A stretch of DNA of 64,000 bases, from positions 186,001-250,000 of the forward strand of contig NW_002476380.1 in assembly GCF_000189635.1 (NCBI RefSeq). Reading direction: 5' to 3'. Positions 12,107-23,764 of this stretch are shown here, piece after piece. The notes beneath the pieces were generated by a model. It was given only the letters and a program-made list of their open reading frames with translations, had not been told where the DNA came from and did not search any database. Made by a program: the position numbers and the translations under genes. This stretch comes from Tetrahymena thermophila SB210. Taxonomy: Eukaryota; Ciliophora; Oligohymenophorea; Hymenostomatida; Tetrahymenidae. Numbering within the stretch: the first letter of the stretch is position 1; each line of letters opens with the position of its first letter.

Positions 12107-14353
12107 ATGGAAACTCTTATCTCATACCTCTTTAGCATTATACCTTAAGAGAATTTTGTAATAGAATCAGATTAAATCATCGATCCTCGAGAGCACATAC
12201 CGTTTTTGACTTAGATTTTTGAAGAGAATAACATTAATGAAATTTAACTTTTAAGAACTAAAGATATTAAGCTTTTTTGGGATGATATTTAGAAACAGTT
12301 TAATGTTTCAGTGGACTATAATGTAAAACAAAAGCAACCTCTTCCAATTTAAAAAGGAGAAATAGCACATAATGTGAAAGCCAGTTTTGAAGAATACTTA
12401 TTTGATTTGAATAACTCTTAAAATAAAAACATTAACTGCTTTTAGAATTTATTACAAAGTGGACTTAAAGTAGAGCTCCAACAAGGAGAGGCATTCGATC
12501 CTGAAAAAATATAGCTTCAAATAAACCCTATTATTAAAGAAACAGCAAACTATCTAAATCTAAGTAAAATCTCAGAATAATCAATTAGAGTGCTAAAGAA
12601 AAATAATCCAAACTAGATACTAGCAATACTCTTTATCAATCACAAGTAAATAATCTTAATTTAATAAATTTTCTTCTTTACTAATAATCATGATTTCAAA
12701 TATTTTTATTTAAAAAAATATATTTGAAGCTAAGTACATTTATTTATTTATTTGGTTTATAATTTATTTTTATTATGAAATATTTTTTATTAAAATTATG
12801 ATGCAATTTACTAAAATAAACAGGCAGATATTTTAATAAGTTTTATTTCGAAAATTTTGTTATTTTATAGTTTCATTTATTTTTTCAATTTCACCTTTCT
12901 TTTAATCAATGAAGCTTCAATGTTTTAACTTAGAAATAAATAAATATATTAAACCAATTTATTTTCTATTTGTTTTTTTTAAACTTGTTTGATTAAAATC
13001 ATATTTTAAATTTTTTCTAAAAATTATTTTTTTTTGCTTTTTAAACAAGTTTTATTTTTATTTAGAAAGAAATTATCTCTTAAAGCTCTTAAAGACATAT
13101 TTGAAATAAAAAAAAAACATCAGGTAAAACATGATCATCAAATACTTTAGCTAAAAGTTTATTATAAAAAATAGAATTTAAATGTCTGTGTTTTGGATGT
13201 CGAAGAAAGTGATTTAGATTTTATAAATTAGATTAAAATACAGTAGTATGACAAGGAAATGGAATTCTACTACTGTGATTATTCTGTCTAAATTTAGTTA
13301 GTTAGCATTTTCCCTTAAGAATATTATCCTGCTATTATGATTATTGATGGACACAACCAAATTATAGCAAAGGAGCAATTTTACTGCAAAAATTGGTAAT
13401 CAAACATAAAAAATGATAATGATTTAATTAAGTAAGCAAAAGGACTAAGTCTAACATAGAAAAACAATGAAGGAAACTAAAGCGTTTATGATTAAATTTA
13501 TAAATAAATTAAAGAAAAATTTTTGAAGGATCCTAAAAAAAAGGTTACTCTGTTTAACTGTGGAATGAATTTGAAACAATTAGGTTACCCCGTTTCCTTA
13601 GAGCTTTGCATTTCAAATTAGCATATTTTAGATTGGGAAGGTACATTCAAACAAAAGATATACAATTAGCCTTACATTTAGCATAATATAAGTTAATAGC
13701 ATATTCAATATATTTAACCTGTCCTTGATCTCATATTTACTCATGCACCATAAGAGAAATTTATAAAGAGAGTTTGTGATTATGAGTTGAAAAGAGGTTC
13801 TGTTTGCAAAATTTGCAATCATGCTTTCGTTCCTGAGAAAGAAGAAAATCAATACTTTTCATTTAATAAAAACGAATACTACTGTGAAAAATGCTTCAAC
13901 AATGAATCCAATAAGCATTTCTTCTTCAAAAATATTGTTTTCATTCATTTTCAAGCTGTTATGCAAAACTTTAATTCAGATTAGTTTGGTTTGAATAATT
14001 AACCCGAATTGATAGACCCTCCCTTAAACGATTAAAAAAGCATAGCTTAATTTGAATAATCATAAGAAGATACTCACGAAAAAATTGAATGTATTGGATG
14101 CGATTAAGTAATTTAGGGCAGAAGATGGATATGCCTTTCTTGTGATAGAAGTAGGGAAAGCGATTAATTTAAGAATTAGATAAATTTGTGTGAATTCTGC
14201 TAAAATTTAATGAAACAAAAGAGAAAAGAAGAAAGGATTTCAGAAAAAATGTTTAAACATTCAGATAAGCTTCTAAAAATAGAGTCTCAATACCATGAAT
14301 GTCACCATATTACATTAGGTGTTAGCTTTTTTTATGGAAAGAATGTTTTCTGA
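12107..14353 (+). CDS. ZZ-type zinc-finger protein
   Basis: Two exons, 12107-12645 and 13066-14353, encode 608 residues. The joint keeps frame exactly (AA|A), and the 420 nt intron is long for this locus. The C-terminal ~80 residues match a ZZ zinc finger: CIGCDQVIQGRRWICLSCD, then NLCEFC and a late HECHH pair, in the C-x2-C..GRRW.C-x2-C..LC-x2-C..H..H order. ZZ domains bind peptide tails or mediate protein interactions. Upstream, around 13.80-13.90 kb, there is a second four-cysteine site (CKICNHAF .. YYCEKCF) in the middle of the protein. The N-terminal ~400 residues match nothing I recognise; one segment (VCVLDVEESD .. PAIMIIDGHNQ) alternates like an alpha/beta domain. There are no membrane segments. 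The same-strand ZMYND12-like gene follows after 378 bp, but nothing indicates cotranscription. Confidence 0.8.
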
Positions 14354-14731
14354 AATAAAATATCAATAAATAAACATATAATACTTATATTTTTTTTTAA
14401 TTTACTTTTGGAAATTAATAAATAATTCTATAAATAAATAAATATTCTATGATAATAAAATAAATTTTAATTAATTTCATTTTAATTTATTATTTTTAAA
14501 AAGTTTTTTTTCTCTTAGATATACTATGAAAAATTTAATTTTAAATATTACAACTGATTAATTTTTTGTTAAATATCTATCTAATTAGTTAATTAATTAA
14601 TTCACTAAATTAAATGATTTATAATAAATAACTCAATAATATAATATTGTTTAGAAAGTTGTTTCAATATAAATAAATCATCAATCAACTTAAAAAGTAA
14701 AGATTTTATCATTAAGAACGTAAATTTACTA
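14354..14731. other. Intergenic spacer
   Basis: A/T-rich spacer of 378 bp between two plus-strand genes. It should contain the upstream 3' UTR and the promoter of the TPR gene. No motif seen. Confidence 0.55.
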
Positions 14732-16240
14732 ATGGCATCTAACTAGATTTAACAAGAAAAGAAAGGCTAAAAAAAGGAAAGAACATAGGCATAAGCAGTA
14801 ATTGAATTAATTAAAAGCACATTTTATTTATAATGATAAACTCATTATCATTTAGATGATAATTTGATAGTTTTGGTATAAAATTTATTAAATATTAGAA
14901 AGTTGAACTTTTTGCAGAAGTAGAAAAAGCTAAAGCACTCTTAATAGAAGGTGAAAATGAAGTAATTATAAATTAGCTAAAATGTATAATTATTTATATT
15001 ATTAATTATAATTTAGTAAGCAATTGAAGATGCTTAAAGGGCTATTATAGACTTGAAAGAAGTAAATATTTTACAAAATATGCTAATCTTTAAACTTATT
15101 TTTAAAGGATTTAGGAGGTGAAAACTCTGTATTGCTTTTACCAGGGTATTTTATTCTTGCTGAGGCTTACATAGGTAGGCTTTTTTAATTTAAACATAAT
15201 AAAATGTAATTTTATTTCATGTATTTTTGTAGCTGAAGGAAAGCTTAAGAAAGCAGAAGAATTTCTAATTGCTGCTTATTGGAACTTTTCAAAGTATAAT
15301 AAAAAGCTTGAAAAAAGAGATGAGCAATTTGGATAAGATGATAAGCGTAGAGATGATGTTGAAATTATTAATGAAGAGTAAACATTTATTAATTGATTGA
15401 TTGTTTAATAAAAATACTTTTTTATTGAAGTGAAGCTGTACACTATAGGGCAACTCTTCATAAAACTTTTTCAAAGCTATTTTTAGGATAAAAGGAATAT
15501 GTGAAAGCTTTAGATGAACTCAAAAGTGGTGTAAATATTTTTTCTTATTTCTCAAAAATAGAATTATAAAATGAAATTTTATAATAAAAAGATTTATATG
15601 GATAGCATGAAGTATGGTCCTGAGCATATAATTACTAGTATTAACTATTTTTCTATGGGAAATATATTTTTGCAAAAAAAGCAAATAGCTGAAGGAGAAG
15701 CTTTTTATGGAAAGGTATAATTAATTCTTTTGCTAAATAAGTTTTAATTTTAAAATAAATAATTATTACAACAGACTGCTGAAATTTGGTACAATTATTT
15801 CAAGGTATATTTCAAAAGAGTAGATCTAGCTGAAGGAAATAATGAAGCTTAAAATCCAGGTAAGTTACATACTAATATAATTAAGATCATTATATTTTAA
15901 ATAAATAATAGATGATATGCTTGTAAAGGAAGCCTGTGACATTTTGCAGACCATACAAAGTAGATTTAAAAATGATATATAAAAAATATTTAATAAGAAC
16001 ATAAAAATAGTTTATTTTGAAGAAAGATACTAGGATGAGGAGAGAAAAGCTGTATTTGTACCTTTACTAAACTCATATAGAGCCCTTGCATTAATTTTTA
16101 GATATGCTGACCAAGAAGATAGATATAAAAGATACATTAATAATGCATACTAAGAGTGTTTAAGAGTAAAAGGTCCTAACCATAAGAAGACCAAAAAATT
16201 ATTAGAAATGCTTGACATGACAAAAGAATATTAAGATTGA
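14732..16240 (+). CDS. ZMYND12-like TPR protein lacking the MYND finger
   Basis: The exons encode a mostly helical TPR protein. Blocks line up with vertebrate ZMYND12: SVLLLPGYFILAEAYI (human LVPAYLLLAEA), KAEEFLIAAYWNFSK (human QAEEYLFQAQWTVLK), MDSMKYGPEHIITSINYFSM (human CAFGTEDIRTSGGYFHLAN) and AEIWYNYF (human SEIWHAYL). ZMYND12 is an axonemal protein of motile cilia and sperm flagella. The ciliate protein starts MASNQIQQEKKGQKK and shows no Cys-rich MYND finger before the TPRs. Introns are short: 14798-14898 is the first, then six or so more, several between in-frame codons, for example LKSG joined to IYMDS near 15.53-15.59 kb. The TGA is at 16238-16240. Orthology is inferred from remembered human sequence, not alignment. 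Confidence 0.75.
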
Positions 16241-16447
16241 TTGGTTGATTTTAAAATTAAAAATAATTAATTAATTTATATGAAACAGAAAATAAACATT
16301 ATACAAAATAATAAATAAATAAATGAGAACGAACTTACTAAATAATAATTATTATAATTTATTAATATAAAACTAATTTTTATGTTTTTTTTTCTTCAAG
16401 TTTGTATGTAAAATTAATTTTTACTTAATAAAGAGAATATCATTCAT

Positions 16448-17215
16448 TCATTGGTTAGCCTTATGAAAATATGTTGGTACCCTATGACCCACAAAATATT
16501 TCTAAAATTTTTAGCCATAACTTTCTTGCACTAGTGGAGTGTTTTAAGAAACAAGCAAATTTCTGATTTAATTTAAATTTTTATTTATTTTTGAATCCTC
16601 TTCTATTTTTTATTCTATTGACTTTTTTCGGTCTTTTTAAAAAACTTTTATGGGATTGAAAGCTTAGTAATTTTAATTAATCATTAAGTTCTTGCTCTTT
16701 TTAACCAATGCGCTATTATAGTTCTAGGCAATATCTGAAATAGAGTTTAGTATTTGGGCAGAGCTATTTGATTAGTTCATCTTGCTTTATTGGAATTTAG
16801 GAGATATTTCAAGATTAGCTTTCTATCTAATATTTAAAGGAGATGATTCCATATAACTATTTTATGTGTGCAATATTTCTTTTCTTGGTGTCTGGTTATT
16901 TGAGTTATTTACAACTTAATAGCTAGCTGATTTTCCAATCATGTTATTATTTTCAAAGCGTTTATACCCATTCTTATTGTACCTCTAAATTTTATAATAT
17001 GACAAGTCTTTTTCGACAAATCTATCTTCTCTATATGGATCATCGTATGATTTTTGAATTTCTTACTTTATCTTAGGTAACATAAAATCAGATTTTTTTA
17101 AAGTAGATATTTTTTAAATATTCATTCCTTTTGAAGAATTCCTCTACAAGGTATTTAATCCATCTAGAGACCCCTAAAAAATATTACCCGAACTATTTGA
17201 TGTATTTAAAATCAT
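16448..17215 (-). CDS. Unknown N/Q/S/K-rich protein
   Basis: A single TGA-free frame of 256 codons (255 residues) runs from ATG 17215 (MILNTSNSSGNIFQGSLDG) to TGA 16448-16450. Composition is polar, rich in Asn, Gln, Ser, Lys and Tyr, with segments like EIQKSYDDPYREDRFVEKD and the C-terminal QKYFVGHRVPTYFHKANQ. No domain, signal peptide or membrane segment was recognised. The opposite strand is also open over much of the interval, but its product would be an implausible F/Y/L/C-rich chain. The minus frame has balanced, soluble-protein composition, so I prefer it. Internal in-frame ATGs at 17125 and 17083 are alternative starts. The neighbouring ZMYND12-like gene is convergent. Confidence 0.65.
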
Positions 17216-17975
17216 TTCTTTTCTTTAAATTTGAAATGATAGATTTTCTAAAAAGAATTATTAATTTTTTTTATGATGATTTATATATAAAATTCACTCT
17301 TATTAAATTTGATAAAAAACAGTTTTTGGTGTTAGATTTAAATTGCTTTTAATAATAAAATTGATTGAATTGTGTTTTTCAACATTTTACTGATTATATT
17401 AAGCGCAATTAAAAAATGATTGGCTTTTATGGTTTTTTATTGAGTGTATTTAAATTATTTAATTATTTAATCTAATATTTTTTTTTCTTACAAACACTTG
17501 TTCTGTTATTTTATCAAAAATGAATTATCTTTTATTTTAAAATTTTATTAAGTTAAATATTTTTTAAAAATATCTAATTAAGTTAATTTATAAAATAAAA
17601 TAATTCGTGAATAATAAAAAATACTTAATATGAATAAAAATTTAGCAAAGGAAAAAATAAGTTTGTAAATAAATAATTATTATACAAGATTTGTCATTTA
17701 CTTAAACATAAAAAATTAGAAATCTGAAATTTAATTACTGAAAGCAATTTTTTAATGCAGCTAGGGTTATTTTAATAAAGTTCTAGATTTTTTCCAAAAT
17801 TATCTAATTAAAGATAGACTAGTGCTACTATAACCAAAGAATATTTAACCAAATTTATAAGAATGTTCTTTTATACTTTTTAAAGTATAAACAATACTAA
17901 ATATAATAATAATAAACTAAAATACAATTACAATTACAAAAAAAATCTTAATATAAAGAAGTAAATTAAAAAAAA
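17216..17975. promoter_or_regulatory. Divergent intergenic region
   Basis: About 760 bp between divergently oriented genes (minus start 17215, plus start 17976). It is very A/T-rich. It must contain both promoters, but I see no named element. Confidence 0.45.
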
Positions 17976-18818
17976 ATGAAGTTTTTAACATAAGAAGAAG
18001 TGACAAAACTCTATTCCCTTATATAATTAGAACCTTTAAAGGAAAATTAATGCAAATTATAGTTTCTGTAAACAGCTATAGCAAAATATTAAGAGCATAT
18101 TCCATTTTAGAATATATTTCTTTTATCGACTCCAGTTGACCAAAGAAGACCTTTAACTTTTGATGAAATTAAAAACTTAGTTTTAAGTGGCCAAGGAGGA
18201 TTTTGTCAAGTAATGAATGTCTTTTTTAATAGTTTCTTATAAACTCTAGGGTACGAATCATATATATTAAATAGCTCATATGCTAAAATACCTGATAACC
18301 ATGTAGTAATATTGGTTAAAAATGTACTAAATTAAGGTGATTCGTATTTAGTTGACGTTGGATCTGGATATTTTTAATACGCTATTGATTTAAATTTCGA
18401 AGATAAAAGCCCTGTATACAATTTTCTTTACACTAAGTGCTTCCTGTAATGGGATTAAAATAAAAAAGATATAATTTTATATCATATAAATAGAAATGAT
18501 GAATCTAATCATATCTATTCATTTAATTTGACACCTATTAAAGAATTTCACAATCTTTCATTCCAAAATCATATTTACACAAATCCTAATGTTACTCCGT
18601 TTCATAATATTTTGAGGATTTTAAGGTTCCCTTAAAGTGGAGCCATTTGTATAGTTGATAAAGCTCTATTAAAAGAAAATGATCAGCATAGATTAAAACC
18701 TGAAATTAGTTAATTTATTGATGACGAAGAATATTTAAACACAGTTAAGTAACATTTCAAAAATTTAGATCTTAATTAATGCTAAATAGCATATAATTCG
18801 TTATTCAAAAACATCTGA
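17976..18818 (+). CDS. Arylamine N-acetyltransferase
   Basis: Intron-free frame of 281 codons (280 residues), the usual length of the NAT family. NATs transfer an acetyl group from acetyl-CoA to arylamines, hydrazines or related substrates through a Cys-His-Asp triad. All three appear in order and spacing: Cys77 in GQGGFCQVMNVF, His109 in IPDNHVVILV and Asp127 in YLVDVGSG. The N-terminal HIPFQNI and the central segment after the Cys (NSFLQTLGYESYIL) also fit the family. The usual Arg of the RGGFC motif is Gln here, but the nucleophile context is otherwise kept. There is no signal peptide, so the enzyme is cytosolic. Start is the first ATG after an A-rich leader, and the TGA is at 18816-18818. 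Confidence 0.9.
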
Positions 18819-19195
18819 GCTAACAAAAACATATCTAAATTAATTAATATTTATTTATGTTTTTTTTGTGAAAATTTAAATTAAAATATTTTTGTTTTAT
18901 AAATAGATTTTGCATTAAATTTCATTTCTTAGGTTTTATTTAATCATAAATTACCAACTGTTAAGAATTTACTTTAACAAACAATATTTCCTAGCAGCTA
19001 GTTATTTTATAAGTTATCAAAGTTACTAAATTTGTCTGTATTATTTTTTTTTGGTTCTATCATTCATTTTATTATTGATAGATGATAGCTATATTCTACA
19101 AAAAATAAGCTTATATCAAAAATTATCTCATTAAGATTTTGTATAATTTAATTATTTTTACTTGAATAATTTTTGAGGTTAACAGAATTAAAAAA
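18819..19195. other. Intergenic spacer
   Basis: A/T-rich 377 bp between two plus-strand genes; no motif recognised. Confidence 0.55.
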
Positions 19196-20239
19196 ATGAT
19201 GCAATTAGCAGACTTGGATATAGAACAAAAGATTGGTGAGAGTTCAAAAGTTTTAAAATAGTTTGAAGATGATATCAACCTGAAGTTGATTAAAATGGCA
19301 AAAGAAGCTAATGGTAAAAATGCATCAATCAATAAAGTAATATTAAAATAAAAATATATTATAGAGGCATTGCAAATATAAGAACAAGAAGCTAAATTTA
19401 AACTTTAAGAAATGTAGTAAGAGGTAGGTAACTTTTTAGCAGATTTGATAGATATAGTTAACAATAAAATAAGCTTAATAGATAGGATTCTATACAGACA
19501 TATTTAGTGAAGCAAGCAAGTAATTAGGAAGTTGAAAAAGATCCTGAAGTAACTTCCTATTAGATTAAAATTACAAATAAGATGAAGAAAATTATATTTT
19601 AAATAGTATATGAGGTATAAAAAGAAGTTAGATAATTTACTCAGCGAGTTTCAAACTATATCGTAAGATGAAAGATAAAGCGAATTAATGAATTTATAGC
19701 ACACTTAAACGTTTTAAAATGTCACAACAGACAAATAAATATATGAATAATTATCATCATAAGCAAATTAGCATCATAATCATACATAAAATCCTTTAAG
19801 TTTACGCGATAGGTAATACAGTTTTAATAAATCAATAATATCAACAACGTAAAGAAATAATTACGAAGATCTTTAGGGTTGGAATGCAAACGATAACTAA
19901 AAACTTTGCAGTGCAATTTGCAGCAGTAACGATCTTAGCTAAAATTAGTTATAAATTCCCTCAGGAATAGGAAATAAATTTCAAAAAACAAGTAAGTTTA
20001 GTTAAAAGCAAAAGAGCGTACTTTAAAATGAAACATTAAATGATGATTAAAGATAAAATACATAAACAAACATGAAATTATATATAGCTTTTCCTGATGA
20101 TCAAATTTCAAATCCAGAATACCTAAACTATGATTTGAAAACCAGGTTCAAAATGTAATTATATAGAGTAGCAGAATGCTTTTTAGTTATTATTATAGTT
20201 GTCATTATCTTTATGATTTACTAGTTTTATATTAAATGA
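19196..20239 (+). CDS. Tail-anchored coiled-coil protein, possibly syntaxin-related
   Basis: Three exons encode 311 residues; introns 19424-19473 and 19549-19606 both leave the frame intact (936 coding nt). The N-terminal ~130 residues are helical with heptad-like spacing (DIEQKIGESSKVLKQFEDD, then YMRYKKKLDNLLSEFQTISQ), reminiscent of syntaxin N-terminal bundles. A Gln/Asn/Ser-rich middle follows. The C-terminus is one strongly hydrophobic segment, CFLVIIIVVIIFMIYQFYI, ending three residues before the TGA, so the protein should be a tail-anchored membrane protein facing the cytosol. I do not see a convincing SNARE heptad motif next to the anchor, so membership of the SNARE family is only a suggestion. 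It precedes the E(z) gene on the same strand with a 473 bp gap. Confidence 0.7.
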
Positions 20240-20712
20240 ATTTAAATTATACTTAAATGTTTTTAATTGTACTTTCTTATATTTATTATAAACAAAACAA
20301 AATCTATTCGAATAGACTAGCATAGTTCTAAAATTAATTACTCTTGAACTGAAGTATTTCTTTAAAGATGTAGCTTTAGTTTGAAATTTATATTTATTTA
20401 TTTATGAAAGTTTTTAAAAAGCATATTTAAGAAAAAATTGAAATAGTATTTTAAAGATTTTTTTATTTAAATTTTGATATTATCAAATATTTATTTAAAA
20501 TTAGTAATTATCAAATCAAGCTTTAATTTTTTTCAACAAATTTAATGTTAAAAGCTCTGTAGAGTAAAATTCACTCAGTTTAAAATTTAAGTTGTTTGAA
20601 TTAATTATGTTAATATGTAAATATAAGAGTATATATGGGAAGCTTAATAGATTATATTTTCATAATTTTTAATTAAATATTAAATCAAAATAAATAGATT
20701 ATTGAAAATAAA
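20240..20712. other. Intergenic spacer
   Basis: A/T-rich 473 bp upstream of the histone methyltransferase gene, presumably its promoter. No motif recognised. Confidence 0.55.
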
Positions 20713-23336
20713 ATGGATCCAAAATTTGAAATATAGCTCAGAGCTTAAGAGTAAGATTTATAGGAATAAAATTTCTTCAATTTGGATATAAATGATCAAT
20801 AGAAAATTAAGGAAGGGATGGTAAAGGTTATTGCTTCTGCATATATTAGGTTTAAAATGGCTTTTAGAGCTTGTTGCTGGAAAGGGTACAGCGATAATGA
20901 TATCTATATTTAATAGAATTTACAAAAAGGCATCGCTGAACACTAAAATAAAGTAAAAAGAATAAAAAAAAAGGTATAGAATTTTTTTCAGTCTGAGATG
21001 TCTATTGAGCCTCACTAATTTGTGGTTTAAATACTTAAAAACAGAGATTAAGTTTATTCAGGTGGTATTTTCTAACATGTAAACTCATATGTGCAAATAA
21101 ACGAATCTATAAAAGATGAAAAAACAAAATATCTCTACAGAGATGTTGAAAATATAGGTTTGAAAAAATCTGACCAAGTAAATCACTAAGAGAGTTAGCA
21201 AGCTAAGCAATTAAAAGGTTAGCTTACTTTTTTGGAAAAAAAAAAATTAATTTGTTTTTATTTAATCAAAAAAAAGAAAATTAGAAAAAAATTCTTTAAT
21301 CAATAAGTTCTACTTACATTACTAAATACACAGAATTACTTCTCAAATGCATAATTAAAGACATCCAGTATTATTATGGGTATAATTTTCGGGTTCTCAA
21401 AATTTTTTAAATCGAATTTGCTAAAAACTCTGACTTCAGAATTCCTCATATTTGGTGGAGCGCATTTTAAGATAGATATAGGATGCTAATTGAATTTAAG
21501 AGAAATGAACATGAAAAAAAAAAAAAATTTAAACTAAATGTTTTTAAGAACAATTATTTTCTCTGTCCTATTTGCATTCAGTATAACTGTATGATCCACA
21601 AAAGCTGTAACGATATCCACTATCTTAAAAATGATAATTGGACACCACTCTTTGATAAAAACATTCCAAAACACTAATTGCATATTGATAAAATCAAAGA
21701 TTTTTTAACAATGTATAATGGAACTAATTATGCACATAAATTTATGTGTAAAGATCATGAATTTTGTTTTAGGAATCAACTGAATAAAAATAAATAAGAT
21801 TTGATTTCAGTATAATAGCATAAATTTAATTGCCTGAATAAAAGGTGGATAAACATGCTTCTTTACTTTGCAGATTGCTTTACATTTTAAAATCCTTGCT
21901 TTTTGACTATCATCATTAACATGAGCACTTCTAATGATGTAATTATTATTTTTATACCACTTATATTTATTAATTAAGTGAATATTTTTCAATTAGGATC
22001 TCAAATTTTAGTGTAAGGATATTTATCAGTACTTAAAAAGTGTTAGACCTCAATATTACAGCTTAGAAAGAATACAAAATGAGATAAATGCCTTTATTTA
22101 ATCTAGAGAAAAGGAGTATTTAAAATTGTTAAGCAAAGACTCAGAAAATATTTTGGATGACAAATATATTTAAAAACACTTCTATCATATCCCTGACTAG
22201 AAATAAGAAATATTGAATTAATTGAAAGAGTTAAGCGAGATGCTCAAATGCAATTACACTCCTTGCTTTCATACAGGTGTGTGTGATGGAGAAAATGGAT
22301 GCCGTTGCTATAGAAATAGAGATCTTATTGAAAAAATGTAAAAGAGAATTGATAAGTTAAAACATATTTAAAAGAAAGAAAAAAAGCACACAAAGAAGGT
22401 ATTAGAGCTTTCTTTTGACAATAATTCTATAGATAGTAATGAAGAAGATGATGATGAGGAATCTAGTGATCTTTAATATATGACTTATTAAGAGATTATT
22501 AGCAAATTTTTGCATGAATGTGAAAGATTTTGTGGATGCCCTAATTACTGTAGATCAAAAAATAAGTAAAAATTTTTTAAATATTTGAAATAAAATACTT
22601 AAATTCATTCTTAGGAAATTAGGTTGTAATTGCTTAAATGATATGACATGCCAAACTGATAAAAATTGCTAATGCAGAAGTAAATTGAGAGAGTGCGACC
22701 CAGAAGTTTGTAGATGCTTCTGTAATAGGAATGCAAGAACAATATAAAAATTTGGACTCAATATTGATTACTGCACTAATTCTTAAGCCCTTTATAACTG
22801 TAAACCGCGAGTGCTTCTTGGTAAAAGTCTTGTTTGTGAAGGTCTGGGTCTTTTTGCTGGATAGGATTTTAAAAAGAACTAGTATATTGGATGCTATATA
22901 GGAGAGATCATAAATGAAAAATAAGGAACAGAAAGACAAGAAGTCTAACAGTAACTATTATTTATTAAAAATAAATAAATAATTTTAATTTTATTTATTA
23001 TTTACTAGGCCTTAAGGGATTAGTTATTTATTTATGCTTAATAAGGAGACAGATGTGGACAGTTTTAGATATGGAAATAAAATGAGATATGTAAATCATA
23101 ATTGTGGTAGTATGGCGAATTGCAAAGTTGATGTCATTTATAACAGAGGCATCAATATAGTTAGATTCAGTGCTAAGGAAGATATTTAAAAAGGACAAGA
23201 AATATATTTCGATTATAATAGAAATTATCAAATTGAATGGATGAAATATTTTAACGAGTACTATGATAAGTTTGAATAAGAAGAAAAGAAATAGCAAGTC
23301 TAAAAAAAAATAATATCTAAATTTATAAAGAACTGA
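20713..23336 (+). CDS. Enhancer-of-zeste-type histone H3K27 methyltransferase
   Basis: E(z) enzymes are the catalytic subunit of Polycomb repressive complex 2 and methylate histone H3 lysine 27. In ciliates, relatives act in heterochromatin formation and DNA elimination. Several family blocks are present. LCPICIQYNCMIH near 21.57 kb matches the MCSS zinc site of EZH2 (FCRRCFKYDCFLH). A split CXC domain starts with CNYTPCFHTG (22249 on) and ends with QCRSKLRECDPEVCRCFC. The SET domain has LLGKSLVCEGLGLFAG, YIGCYIGEII, RYVNHNCGSMANC and EIYFDYNRNY, ending at TGA 23334-23336. NH.C and the catalytic FDY are intact. Introns 22566-22614 and 22951-23008 were placed by frame; others fall near 21.23-21.33 kb and around 21.84-22.02 kb. 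The start is MDPKFEIQLRAQEQ. About 66 acidic/basic residues interrupt CXC. Ciliates often have several E(z) copies; which one this is cannot be told here. Confidence 0.92.
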
Positions 23337-23520
23337 GTGACTGATAGACTGACAAGTATTAGGAATTCAATTAATCAAAACACAGAAAAAACAAGAAAAA
23401 AATAGCTATTACGATTTTTAAAAACTATAAAAAATAATCAATCTAATAATTTATAAACCAAATTAGAATTTATCAAAATGTAACCATAAAAAAATAAAAA
23501 ATTTTATGTAAAAAAAATTA

Positions 23521-23620
23521 TTATTTTATAAAAAATAAATTTAAACAGAGCATATATTTGTTAAAAATAATTATTTTATAAAAACTTAATTTGAACAGAG
23601 CATATATTTGTTAGAAATAA
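23521..23620. repeat. Two tandem 50 bp imperfect repeats
   Basis: Unit ttattttataaaaa..acagagcatatatttgtta..aaataa occurs at 23521-23570 and again at 23571-23620 with a few substitutions. The core cagagcatatatttg is identical and exactly 50 bp apart. Confidence 0.85.
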
Positions 23621-23715
23621 TTTCAATTTAAGATATTTTTTTAAATTAAAAATTGTTTGAAAAAAAAATAAAAATTAGATACTACTTTAAGTCATATTAA
23701 CAATTGCACAGAAAG

Positions 23716-23762
<47 letters not shown>

Positions 23763-23764
23763 AT
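23716..23764. repeat. (TAAA)n microsatellite, about 12 units
   Basis: An uninterrupted run of the tetranucleotide taaa over 49 bp in the gap between convergent genes. Confidence 0.95.

Noticed and set aside
12107-12727. Separate gene ending at TGA 12725-12727
   Set aside because: The exon joins in exact frame to the downstream zinc-finger exon through GT..AG borders, so one two-exon gene is simpler.
16648-17362. Plus-strand open frame of about 240 codons
   Set aside because: Product is F/Y/L/C-rich without domain logic; the overlapping minus frame gives a normal polar protein. Single-stop code makes long chance frames common.
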